Shown: positions 55,566 to 62,429 of the stretch, piece by piece
Position numbering within the stretch: position 1 is the first letter of the stretch
Layout of the letters: each line of letters starts with the position of its first letter
From: CAWJPY01 sp963844865
GTDB taxonomy: Bacteria > Acidobacteriota > Thermoanaerobaculia > Thermoanaerobaculales > Sulfomarinibacteraceae
Direction: 5' to 3'
Assembly: GCA_963844865.1 (NCBI GenBank)
Contig: CAWJPY010000021.1
Coordinates: 124,001 to 188,000 of the forward strand
DNA: 64,000 bases
The notes under the pieces: model-generated
Seen by the model: the letters and a program-made list of their open reading frames with translations, nothing else
The model's database searches: none
Told to the model about the DNA's origin: nothing
Made by a program: the position numbers and the translations under genes

Positions 55566-55566
55566 G
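55546..55566 (-). promoter_or_regulatory. HAIR-like HspR operator
   Basis: On the minus strand, CTTGACA-N7-ACTCAGG matches the known HAIR consensus CTTGAGT-N7-ACTCAAG at 11 of 14 arm positions, with the exact 7-base spacing. It overlaps the -35 and spacer of the dnaK promoter, where a repressor would block RNA polymerase. Confidence 0.8.
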
Positions 55567-55568
55567 TC

Positions 55569-56858
55569 TTAATCGAGCAGGCGCACTCCTGCTCGTCCCG
55601 CAGCCACTGGCCGGGAGCCTTCGCCGTCCCACGCCAGGCTGGATCGCTCAGACAGGGCATCCACCGCGTCCCCCGCGGCATCCGTGCCACTCACGATCAG
55701 TCGCTGATCCGAGGTCGTCAGCCGGTAGGGGCGGCCCCAGGGATCCGTGAGCAGGGACAACGCGCTCTCCCCCACCAGATCGCTGATGCTCTGCGGATAG
55801 ACGCCGTGCAGGAAGAAGTGGGCGTGGGCGAGCCGGGTCAACTGCTCGAGACGGAGTCGCGAGACCTCCTCGTGCACGAAGGGGTCCCAGATGGTCGAGA
55901 CCAGACGAAGAGAGGGGTTGCTGGGATTGCGCGGGAGGATCGACACGGAAAACGCCAGCAACACGGCGAAGGGGATGGCCAACCAGGGGAAGGCGAACGA
56001 GCGCTGCGGCGCCTGCGCGGGCCGGGTCTCCCGGGCGAGCTGCCGCACCACCTCCTCCGGCGTGGCCTCCCGGATCAGTCCGCGATCGATCAGATCGGCG
56101 AGCGCCTTGCACGCTTCGAACTCGATGAACGGGCTCTCCATGATGATCTCGTTGACGCTGTTGCGCCCGTTCACGAGCTCGTACACCGTCATCTGATTGG
56201 TGGAGATCCGGTCCTCGGAGACCTCCACAGGGCTGCTCTCCTCCGGGGAGTCCGTGAAGCTGAAGCCGATCTCGTCGAAATCGTCGTCCTGCTCCTCGAC
56301 CACCTCGAACTTGCGCGCCGGATCGACCTTGGTGAACACGGCCTGCCGGTCCGTAATGCGCTGATCGATGAAGGGCCACTCATCGGTCATGCGCGCGCCC
56401 TCCATGATGATGGAGTCCGCCGCCATGGGCCTGATCAGGTCCCGGTCGTAGTCGATGTCGGTCTCCTGGGAGAAGTGGTACTCCCCGTCGGACCAGCGGA
56501 ATACCCGAAAGACGATCTGCAGGATCTGCTGCTCCAGCGCCTCGCGCAGGGTCTCCGCCGGTACCACGTGGTAGTCGATGAGGATCCGCCCCAGGCGCTG
56601 CAGCGTCTCCTCCTGTCTGCGCAACGCCGCCTCGAGCTCTACCTCCGTGATCTCTCCCCTCTTCAGCAGGATCAGGCCGATGCGATCCTCTGTGTGCTGG
56701 CTCAGCGACGACGAGCCGACGATGCAACCATCCAGGAACGAGATGGTGACCAGCTTGTCCTCGTGCTTCAGCGTCAGCACGCCGGTCTTGCGCTGCAGAG
56801 AGATGAGCTGCAGGATGTCAGCGAACGAAAAGTCCCGGAGCGTTCCCTCGAGGGCCAT
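55569..56858 (-). CDS. DUF4388 (PATAN-type) domain protein with membrane segment
   Basis: 429 residues. The N-terminal DUF4388 domain is MALEGTLRDFSFADILQLISLQRKTGVLTL then ISFLDGCIVGSSSL. A GspE-N-like/winged helical part follows (LILLKRGEITEVELEAALRRQ, RLGRILIDYHVV). An acidic linker follows (VVEEQDDDFDEIGFSF), a second small domain, one transmembrane helix (FAFPWLAIPFAVLLAFSVSIL) and a 110-residue exported tail. DUF4388 proteins are linked to two-component and motility signalling; the role here is unknown. Its ATG is one base after the stop of the TPR/zinc gene, so translation is coupled. GGAGGTGAG precedes the start. Confidence 0.83.
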   Translation of the reverse strand: MALEGTLRDFSFADILQLISLQRKTGVLTLKHEDKLVTISFLDGCIVGSSSLSQHTEDRIGLILLKRGEITEVELEAALRRQEETLQRLGRILIDYHVVPAETLREALEQQILQIVFRVFRWSDGEYHFSQETDIDYDRDLIRPMAADSIIMEGARMTDEWPFIDQRITDRQAVFTKVDPARKFEVVEEQDDDFDEIGFSFTDSPEESSPVEVSEDRISTNQMTVYELVNGRNSVNEIIMESPFIEFEACKALADLIDRGLIREATPEEVVRQLARETRPAQAPQRSFAFPWLAIPFAVLLAFSVSILPRNPSNPSLRLVSTIWDPFVHEEVSRLRLEQLTRLAHAHFFLHGVYPQSISDLVGESALSLLTDPWGRPYRLTTSDQRLIVSGTDAAGDAVDALSERSSLAWDGEGSRPVAAGRAGVRLLD

Positions 56859-56859
56859 C

Positions 56860-58671
56860 TCACCTCCGATACCACGCCACCACAGCCGAACGCACCCAGA
56901 CCACGGCGGCGACCGCGCCCAGGGCCAGCTGCACCGGCAGCAACTCCACGAGGGGCTCCACCGCCGGCAAGGCCCGTGGTGCCCAGTACACCGCGCCGAG
57001 CGCGGGCACCCAGGCGAGCAGTCCAACGACCACACCGAGCGCCGCGGTCCCGTCGAAGAAGTGATAGCTCCCCGGGACCAGCACGCCCAACCCGCGCCGC
57101 CCCGCAGTGGACCACGCGGTCCAGCGCTGGATCTGCTCCAGCTTCGCGGCCTGCTGCTCGATGGAGACCAAGTCCCTCTTCAAGAACACCGAGATGCACT
57201 GGCTGCAGTAGCTGGCGCTCTCGGTCGCCGACTTGCAGCGAGGGCAGAAGACCTTGCCGCACTTGCTGCACACCTGCGCCCTCCACATCCAGTGCCGGCG
57301 GACGAGCAGCAGCAGCAACCCGATCGCGCCCATGATCCAGAACACCCTCGAGGTCGGCGCCAGGAGCTCTTGAAGCGGCCGGCTGGCGAAGGCCGTCGAA
57401 CCCGTGCCGTCGAGGAGGTCGTCCGGCGCCTCTGCCACGAGGCGGTCGACCGCCGACGCGTCCAACCTCGGATAGAGCAACCTGGGGTCTCCCCCCCGCA
57501 CGCCCAGGTGGTCGGTATCGCCGCCGGCGAGCTCCCGCGCCTTGTTCCGCGCGGCGTCGCCCTCCTGGAACCGGCGGATCTGATCATAGGCCGCCGACAG
57601 GTTGTGGTAGGCCAGGGCGAATCGCGGGCTGAGCTCGATGGCGGCGTCGTAGCGCTGAATGGCGCGGGGAACGTCCCCCTCCTCCATGGACAGGTTCCCC
57701 AGGAACACCAGCGGCGTCGGATCCCCGTCATCCTCGAGCGCCACCTTCTGGAACTCGAGGCGGGCGCGATCGTTGTCGCCGCTCATGCGCAGCAGCTCGC
57801 CCAGCACCAGGTGATAGGGGGCCACCGTGTCGAGCTGCGGCTCCAGGGCCGCCAGCTCGCGCGTGGTCATGGGGTCGAGTCGCCGCTCCTCGAGGACCGT
57901 CGCCACCCTGGTCGCCAGCTTCGGCGACCGGAAGGCGACGCCCTTCCACGCCGCCAGCGCCGGTACCAGCAACGCCAACACACAGCAGGTGACGATGGCA
58001 GTGGTCCGCTGCTCGCCGTCCATGTACGCCCAGGTCAGGACAAACAGGTAGGTGATGAGCCAGATGGGCCCCAGGCCGGCGAACAACGGCAGCCCGAGGA
58101 TCACCACCGCCAGCACGATGGCGTTCGGCTTGCGGAACTGACCGGCGGAGAGCTCCACCGCATCGTGGGCCATCTGCCGTGCGTACCGCACCACCTGCAC
58201 GACAACGGCGACGCCAAGGGTCCAGCCGATGGCGAGCAAGATCCAGGATCCGAGGGACGCGCCCAGCGCCTGCGCCGACGACCTGGAGGCGAGCACCGCC
58301 CACCACCCTCCCAGATAGGCGCGCGCCGACGCGGCATAGTGTCCCGCCTCCCACTGCCAGCGGGCCGTCAGGAAGTAGGGGCCGGGGAGCTCGGGGTCGA
58401 AGGCGCCGGCCCTGGCGACCACCGCCCGGCCGAACCGCCCAGGGTGGTCCTGGGCCCAGATCGTGAGCGCCGATGCATAGGGCGTGAGCCGCTCCACGCC
58501 GAAGTCTCCCGCCGCCTCCTGGAACTCACGGACCCGTTGCTCGAAGAGCTCCGGATCCGCCGCCGCCAGGGACTGCTGGACCCGGACCCAGCCGTCCGCG
58601 AGCACCGACCGCGCATCCGCCCCCGCAGCGGCGCAGAGGATGAGGAGAACCAGGACGCTGCGCCGGATCAT
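56860..58671 (-). CDS. TPR membrane protein with zinc ribbon
   Basis: 603 residues. The order is a signal or first helix (RRSVLVLLILCAAAGADA), a soluble helical segment, several membrane helices (about 140-250), then TPR units (YHLVLGELLRMSGDNDRARLEFQKVALE, TPLVFLGNLSMEEGDVPRAIQRYDAAIELSPRFALAYHNLSAAYDQIRRFQEGDAARNKARE). Another helix follows, then a Cys-rich knuckle (CSKCGKVFCPRCKSA, YCSQC) and terminal membrane helices. No family name can be given. It overlaps the DUF1844 gene by 4 bases and abuts the DUF4388 gene, an operon of three. Confidence 0.8.
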   Translation of the reverse strand: MIRRSVLVLLILCAAAGADARSVLADGWVRVQQSLAAADPELFEQRVREFQEAAGDFGVERLTPYASALTIWAQDHPGRFGRAVVARAGAFDPELPGPYFLTARWQWEAGHYAASARAYLGGWWAVLASRSSAQALGASLGSWILLAIGWTLGVAVVVQVVRYARQMAHDAVELSAGQFRKPNAIVLAVVILGLPLFAGLGPIWLITYLFVLTWAYMDGEQRTTAIVTCCVLALLVPALAAWKGVAFRSPKLATRVATVLEERRLDPMTTRELAALEPQLDTVAPYHLVLGELLRMSGDNDRARLEFQKVALEDDGDPTPLVFLGNLSMEEGDVPRAIQRYDAAIELSPRFALAYHNLSAAYDQIRRFQEGDAARNKARELAGGDTDHLGVRGGDPRLLYPRLDASAVDRLVAEAPDDLLDGTGSTAFASRPLQELLAPTSRVFWIMGAIGLLLLLVRRHWMWRAQVCSKCGKVFCPRCKSATESASYCSQCISVFLKRDLVSIEQQAAKLEQIQRWTAWSTAGRRGLGVLVPGSYHFFDGTAALGVVVGLLAWVPALGAVYWAPRALPAVEPLVELLPVQLALGAVAAVVWVRSAVVAWYRR

Positions 58672-59144
58672 GAGGTTCTCTTGACGTAGAGCGTGCGCAG
58701 CTGAAAGACGACCTCAGCCAGGGCCTGCTCCTCCTCCCGCGACAGGTTCCCCTTTGTCTTCTCCTCCAGCACCGACAGGTAGTCGATGACTCGCCGCGCC
58801 TGATCGGGCTGGGCGGGGAAGCCCTCCGCGCCTTCGATGAGCAACGCGGCCTGCTGGGCGAGATTGTCTACCAGCTCGACGAACAGCGGCGCAGTGGAGC
58901 GCTCACCTGCCGACCCGCGGGATGCCTCGACCGTTTGTCGTGCTCCGCTCGGACGCGGAGTCTCCAGCGGCCGCGATGGATCAGCCGGGGGCGGCGTCTG
59001 AGCCGGCGGCGCCGGAACCGCCCCACCGGGCTCCGGGCGCCCCTCGGACACAGGCTCCCGATCCGGCCGCAGCTCGCCGTCCTCCGTGAACCTGCGACGG
59101 TCCACCACCTTGATCTTGGGGTCCTGCTCATGCGGGTCGCTCAC
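58668..59144 (-). CDS. DUF1844 domain protein
   Basis: 158 residues. A charged, Pro-rich disordered N-terminus (VVDRRRFTEDGELRPDR at about 13-30) precedes a helical DUF1844 domain: FVELVDNLAQQAALLIEGAE, ARRVIDYLSVLEEKTKGNLSREEEQALAEVVFQLRTLYV. This is a short conserved domain of unknown function. GTG 59144 follows GGAGG with 8 bases and was preferred to the GTG three codons upstream. First gene of the DUF1844-TPR/zinc-DUF4388 operon, with a good promoter about 40 bases upstream. Confidence 0.85.
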   Translation of the reverse strand: MSDPHEQDPKIKVVDRRRFTEDGELRPDREPVSEGRPEPGGAVPAPPAQTPPPADPSRPLETPRPSGARQTVEASRGSAGERSTAPLFVELVDNLAQQAALLIEGAEGFPAQPDQARRVIDYLSVLEEKTKGNLSREEEQALAEVVFQLRTLYVKRTS

Positions 59145-59186
59145 CCCTCGCACCTCCGCCCACGAATTGCCTGTTCTCCACTTACG

Positions 59187-59215
59187 ATACTACGGCGGGG
59201 CGCAGGGGGGATCAA
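59187..59215 (-). promoter_or_regulatory. Promoter of DUF1844-TPR-DUF4388 operon (TTGATC-17-TAGTAT)
   Basis: Minus-strand -35 TTGATC (59210-59215), a 17-base spacer and -10 TAGTAT (59187-59192), placed about 43 bases upstream of the GTG start. The remaining gap up to 59492 shows nothing else recognisable. Confidence 0.7.
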
Positions 59216-59492
59216 GCCGGAGCCGCCGACACACGGTCCGGTCGACGCCACCCTGCCGGTGGTGCACAACTACTTCAGGGACCCGGTGCGGTTCGGAGCG
59301 CCGCCGGCGCGATCAGCCGATCACGGCCCTCCATCCTTCCCGTGCGGTGCCGAGAGCTCCGGGGACCCGTCCGCTCGCGCGCCTTGCGGGTGGCGCACCG
59401 AGCTCAACGCGCTGGCCCCGACGATGCGCCGGACCCCGCCGTGAGCCGATGTGACAGGCCCTCGCACAGCGAGGTCAGCCGCGGCCGTCGTC

Positions 59493-60056
59493 TCAGCGGC
59501 CCAGCAGCCCTTCCTTGAGCCCTTCCGACGGCGGCTCGTGGCCCAGCCACACCTTGAGCAGCGCCTTCGCGAAGTCCGCGCCCTCGATGGTGCCCTTGAC
59601 CTCGCCGTTGAGCGCGGCGGTCGTCCCCTCCCCCGGGATGATGGTCAGCTCGATGACGTCGCCGTCCTTCATGTCCGGGAACAGGCCAGCGAAGGTCTCG
59701 ACCCGCGCCTTGAGCTGCCCGAAATCCTGCGGCGAGTTCTTCTCGAACCCCTCCATCCAGGCCGCGTCCATCTTCTTCTTGGTGGCCTTGTTGGTGAGGA
59801 AATGCATGTCGATCCGCTTGATCTCGTCGGCATCCACGATCTCGGTGGCGTCATGGGAGGGCTGCTCGACGTACAGGCCCGCCACGTAGACCTTGATGAT
59901 GAACTTCTTGCGCAGACCCATGCCGTTCAGCTTCAACGTCTTGCCCGACACGGTGACCTCGTCCGGCATGGTCACGCCGGCCAGGGTCGCCGCATACAGA
60001 GCAGGGGCCACCACCAGTGCCGCCAACATCGCCACGATCACAGGAACACGACGCAT
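59493..60056 (-). CDS. Exported chalcone-isomerase-fold protein
   Basis: 187 residues with a signal peptide (VPVIVAMLAALVVAPALYA-A). The mature part matches bacterial chalcone isomerase-like proteins: GVTMPDEVTVSGKTLKLNGMGLRKKFIIKVYVAGLYVEQPS, KRIDMHFLTNKATKKKM, AWMEGFEKN and GDVIELTIIPGEGTTAALNGEVKGTIEGADFAKALLKVWLG. Bacterial members are generally periplasmic with unproven enzymatic activity. TTGGAGGTG precedes ATG 60056. Confidence 0.88.
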   Translation of the reverse strand: MRRVPVIVAMLAALVVAPALYAATLAGVTMPDEVTVSGKTLKLNGMGLRKKFIIKVYVAGLYVEQPSHDATEIVDADEIKRIDMHFLTNKATKKKMDAAWMEGFEKNSPQDFGQLKARVETFAGLFPDMKDGDVIELTIIPGEGTTAALNGEVKGTIEGADFAKALLKVWLGHEPPSEGLKEGLLGR

Positions 60057-60182
60057 CGCTCACCTCCAACTCGGCATACCCGGTTCGTCTCCGCTCTCGG
60101 CCTCCCCCACCGGCTCGGGGACCGCTCGCTCCCGTCGCGTTCGGTTCCCTCGAGACGTCGGTGAGCCCGAGAGGCTTCCGAT

Positions 60183-60653
60183 TCAGTGCTCATGATCTTT
60201 ATGGAAAACCGGTCCCGGCACCGGCGTATGCCCATCTGCCCGCTCACTCCCCGATCGAGGAGAGGAGCCGGAGCCACCCTGGAGCCCCTCCGAGATGTGC
60301 CGGAGCAGCTGCATGGAGACCGCACGGTCGCCGATGTGCCCGACCCGGATCGTGACCAGGGTGCGGTCATCGCCCAGGGCCAGCAGATCCACCCGCACCT
60401 TGGTCCCGGTGCCCATGCGGGCGTCGATCCGGGCGCTGCGCCCACCGTGCCCAGCCACGATCCCGACCAGACCCAGCTCGCCACAGGCGCGGCGGGTCGC
60501 GAGCTCCGTCTCCGGCAGCGGCGCGCCGACGGCGGCCGAGAGCTCCCCCCGCACCCACCCGTAGCGAGCGCTCGTGCCCCCCGGCCCGGCCATCGTGCTC
60601 GCGCAGGCCGCGGCCAGCACGATCAGTGCGAGAGCCAGCATCGTTCTCTGCAT
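60183..60653 (-). CDS. Small DUF3568-like lipoprotein
   Basis: 156 residues. Signal LALALIVLAAACASTMAG has a lipobox (Cys near 17). The mature domain has YGWVRGELSAAVGAPLPETELATRRACGELGL, an alpha-beta sequence seen in small lipoproteins of the DUF3568 type, followed by RIDARMGTGTKVRVDLLALGDDRTLVTIRVGHIGD. It ends with a Gly/Ser-rich tail and a His-rich final stretch. Function unknown. ATG 60653 with AGGG 8 bases upstream was chosen, and the open frame upstream is ignored. Confidence 0.75.
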   Translation of the reverse strand: MQRTMLALALIVLAAACASTMAGPGGTSARYGWVRGELSAAVGAPLPETELATRRACGELGLVGIVAGHGGRSARIDARMGTGTKVRVDLLALGDDRTLVTIRVGHIGDRAVSMQLLRHISEGLQGGSGSSPRSGSERADGHTPVPGPVFHKDHEH

Positions 60654-60727
60654 GACGGCAACCCTAGCCAGTCCGCCGGCCGTTGTCGAGACCCGGCGGC
60701 GGCCCGGAAATCCGTCGTCGTCGGGGC

Positions 60728-60756
60728 TTGATTTCCACCCACCGAGACGATACCCT
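60728..60756 (+). promoter_or_regulatory. Candidate promoter of small RNA (TTGATT-17-TACCCT)
   Basis: -35 TTGATT (60728-60733), a 17-base spacer and -10 TACCCT (60751-60756). Predicted start near 60763, just before the structured region. Confidence 0.5.
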
Positions 60757-60786
60757 CTGGGATCAGTTGGCCATCGAGGATCGCAA

Positions 60787-60885
60787 ATGAACACGAACCG
60801 AACAGATGTGGCGTTGCCAACTCCTGACGTCCGTGGAGCATCCGGCTCCACGCCACGGGGAGTCATCGACACCGGCCTTCCATGA
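60787..60885 (+). CDS. Possible 32-residue small ORF within the candidate sRNA
   Basis: ATG 60787 lies 6 bases after GAGGA (60776-60780). The peptide begins MNTNRTDVALPTPDVRG and ends in VIDTGLP. It has no signal or membrane character. The stop codon is about 55 bases before the terminator stem. It may be a real small protein or chance inside a structured RNA. Confidence 0.25.
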   Translation: MNTNRTDVALPTPDVRGASGSTPRGVIDTGLP

Positions 60886-60939
60886 CCGTCGCTGGGAGCT
60901 CCGGCTTCCAACGACCCCTGTACCGATCCCTTTCTCTCG

Positions 60940-60966
60940 CCGGGTCCCACAGACCCGGATTTTTTT
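60940..60966 (+). terminator. Intrinsic terminator
   Basis: CCGGGTC (60940-60946), loop CCACA, GACCCGG (60952-60958), then A and seven T (60960-60966). A textbook rho-independent terminator on the plus strand, the clearest in the window. No annotated plus-strand protein gene precedes it. Confidence 0.85.
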
Positions 60967-61036
60967 GTGTTCTACCTTTCTTTTCAATGACTTAGGGCTC
61001 CGTACAACTCAATTTGTGATTTCGTGCAACCCCGCG

Positions 61037-61807
61037 CTACCACTCCTCTCGCGGCAGCTCCCGCCACCGCTGCCCTGTCCAGAGCTCCACGCCCAGCCAC
61101 CTCGAGACGGGGATCGGCTCAAGCGACATTCTCCACGCGCGATTGTCGGCGCGCAGGGCCGCCTGTTCGACTTCCCAAAAGTGCCTCCCGATCTTCGAGA
61201 CGCGCCCGCGCTCGCAATACTGCTCCCAGCTCAGGGGAGCGGCCTTGGGGTCTACCTCTACTCGAATCACGCGCCCGCCCCAGCTCGGCAAGCTGTCGGC
61301 GTCGAGCCGCTCACCGTACTCGGCCGCGTAGTGACTCGCCCCGGGCTCGAATCGCTGCTCCACGCTGCACCAGACGGCGGGCCGCTGCGCGCCGAACGTG
61401 CGCTTAATCCACGGGTCGAACAAGCGCGGGCGCTCGTCGATCCACTTATCCAGCGGCGAGCCTGCCCCGGGGGTGCGACTACGGCGAATGAACCAATCCC
61501 GCCGCGCAATGTCCGGAATCGCGCCCGGGGTCGCGCCCACTTCGCCCATGAGGGTAGCCAGCAGCGCGCCGCTGTCCAGGATGGCCGGCAGGCGGCAGCG
61601 AAGGCCATAGTTGAAAACCCGCTTCCCGGTCGGTGCTGGACGGGGGCGCTTCGCCTCCGCGACCTTCAAGCGGACCCACTCTTGTGTGTACACCGCGTCC
61701 AGCATCTCCGCAATTAGCTCGGGGTCGGTCGTGGGCAACCTTCGCGGCCGAGGGGCGCGCGGGGCCATGCCCACGTTGCCGAGCATCTGTTGAATCAGCG
61801 CTTGCAT
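61037..61807 (-). CDS. Prophage protein of unknown function
   Basis: 256 residues, no signal or membrane helix. Features are a basic PRAPRPRRLPTTDPELIAEML N-terminus, WVRLKVAEAKRP, KRVFNYGLRCRLPAILDSGALLATL, many Trp residues (KWIDERPRLFDPWIKRTFG, HFWEVEQAALR, WTGQRWRELPREEW) and GGRVIRVEVDPKA. I do not recognise the family. GGAGGTGAT before ATG 61807 is a strong ribosome site like those of the other phage genes. Last gene of the prophage's minus-strand structural run, so a tail, connector or accessory role is possible but unproven. Confidence 0.7.
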   Translation of the reverse strand: MQALIQQMLGNVGMAPRAPRPRRLPTTDPELIAEMLDAVYTQEWVRLKVAEAKRPRPAPTGKRVFNYGLRCRLPAILDSGALLATLMGEVGATPGAIPDIARRDWFIRRSRTPGAGSPLDKWIDERPRLFDPWIKRTFGAQRPAVWCSVEQRFEPGASHYAAEYGERLDADSLPSWGGRVIRVEVDPKAAPLSWEQYCERGRVSKIGRHFWEVEQAALRADNRAWRMSLEPIPVSRWLGVELWTGQRWRELPREEW

Positions 61808-61834
61808 ATCACCTCCCCATCTATGCGAAAGAAC

Positions 61835-61852
61835 GGGGGGCCGAAGCCCCCC
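61835..61852 (-). terminator. UUCG-tetraloop hairpin in prophage
   Basis: On the minus strand GGGGGGC-UUCG-GCCCCCC is followed by GTTCTTTC. A 7-base-pair GC stem closed by the extra-stable UUCG loop lies between two phage genes. It may be an attenuating terminator or an RNA-processing stop. Confidence 0.55.
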
Positions 61853-61946
61853 ATCCCCCATCAAGACGCGCGCTCAGCTCAACGCCGAGCATGGGCCACC
61901 AGGTCGACCGTCCGTCGCCGGCCCGGGGCGACGGCTGGAAACTCGC

Positions 61947-62417
61947 TCAGCTGACAATGGCGCTCGGCAAGGTCGAACCCTTGTACCTCGGGATTCCGAG
62001 GAAGAAGATTTCGCAGACGTCGCCGGCCGCGCCGCCCGAGTCGGCCAAATAGACGCAGGGGTACCCGTCCGACAGAATGGACGGGTCGATCTCCATCACC
62101 CACACCTGGTCGCCCGACTCGCTGACGTCGATGGTGATCGCGTAGGCGTCGGCCTGCCGCACGAGGGTGTCAGAGGAAGTCCCGGCGTCGGTGTCGGCGT
62201 ACACGGGGCACGCGACGGTAACGGCGGCGTTGCTGGACGCGCCCACGCCCATGGCCTCATAGAGACTCAGCACGAGGTCGCCCGTGCCGCCGCTGCCGGA
62301 GTAGCTGATGAGGAAGGCCCCATGCTGGAAATTGGACATGTCCACCACGTCGCAATCGACGGCGTTCCCCGCTGACGAGTTGAGGCGAGTGATCTTGAAG
62401 GTTTCAGAGAAGTCCAT
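61947..62417 (-). CDS. Phage structural protein of unknown function
   Basis: 156 residues encoded 12 bases downstream of the capsid gene. It is beta-rich, with small and acidic residues: DMSNFQHGAFLISYSGSGGTGDLVLSLYEAMG, AVTVACPVYAD, DTLVRQADAYAITIDVSESGDQVWVMEID, ending FFLGIPRYKG. Its position after an HK97 capsid gene and its jelly-roll-like strand pattern suggest a capsid decoration or head-completion protein, by inference only. GGGGAGGTGAAGC precedes ATG 62417. Confidence 0.75.
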   Translation of the reverse strand: MDFSETFKITRLNSSAGNAVDCDVVDMSNFQHGAFLISYSGSGGTGDLVLSLYEAMGVGASSNAAVTVACPVYADTDAGTSSDTLVRQADAYAITIDVSESGDQVWVMEIDPSILSDGYPCVYLADSGGAAGDVCEIFFLGIPRYKGSTLPSAIVS

Positions 62418-62429
62418 GCTTCACCTCCC

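Larger units (their letters stand above)
60763..60966 (+). ncRNA. Candidate structured small RNA, about 205 nt, family not recognised
   Basis: Between a promoter and an intrinsic terminator the sequence is full of pairing segments. AGTTGGC (60765-60771) pairs with GCCAACT (60816-60822). CGTGGAGC (60832-60839) pairs with GCTCCACG (60845-60852) around a 5-base loop. GGGAGC/GGCTTCC near 60894 can fold, and the terminator stem closes the RNA. I looked for 6S, SRP, tmRNA and RNase P landmarks and did not find them. It also contains a possible 32-residue ORF. Lies directly before the prophage. Confidence 0.5.

Noticed and set aside
60763..60966. 6S RNA, SRP RNA, tmRNA or RNase P
   Set aside because: Length could suit some, but none of their conserved core sequences or end pairings could be found, so only a family-unknown RNA is proposed.
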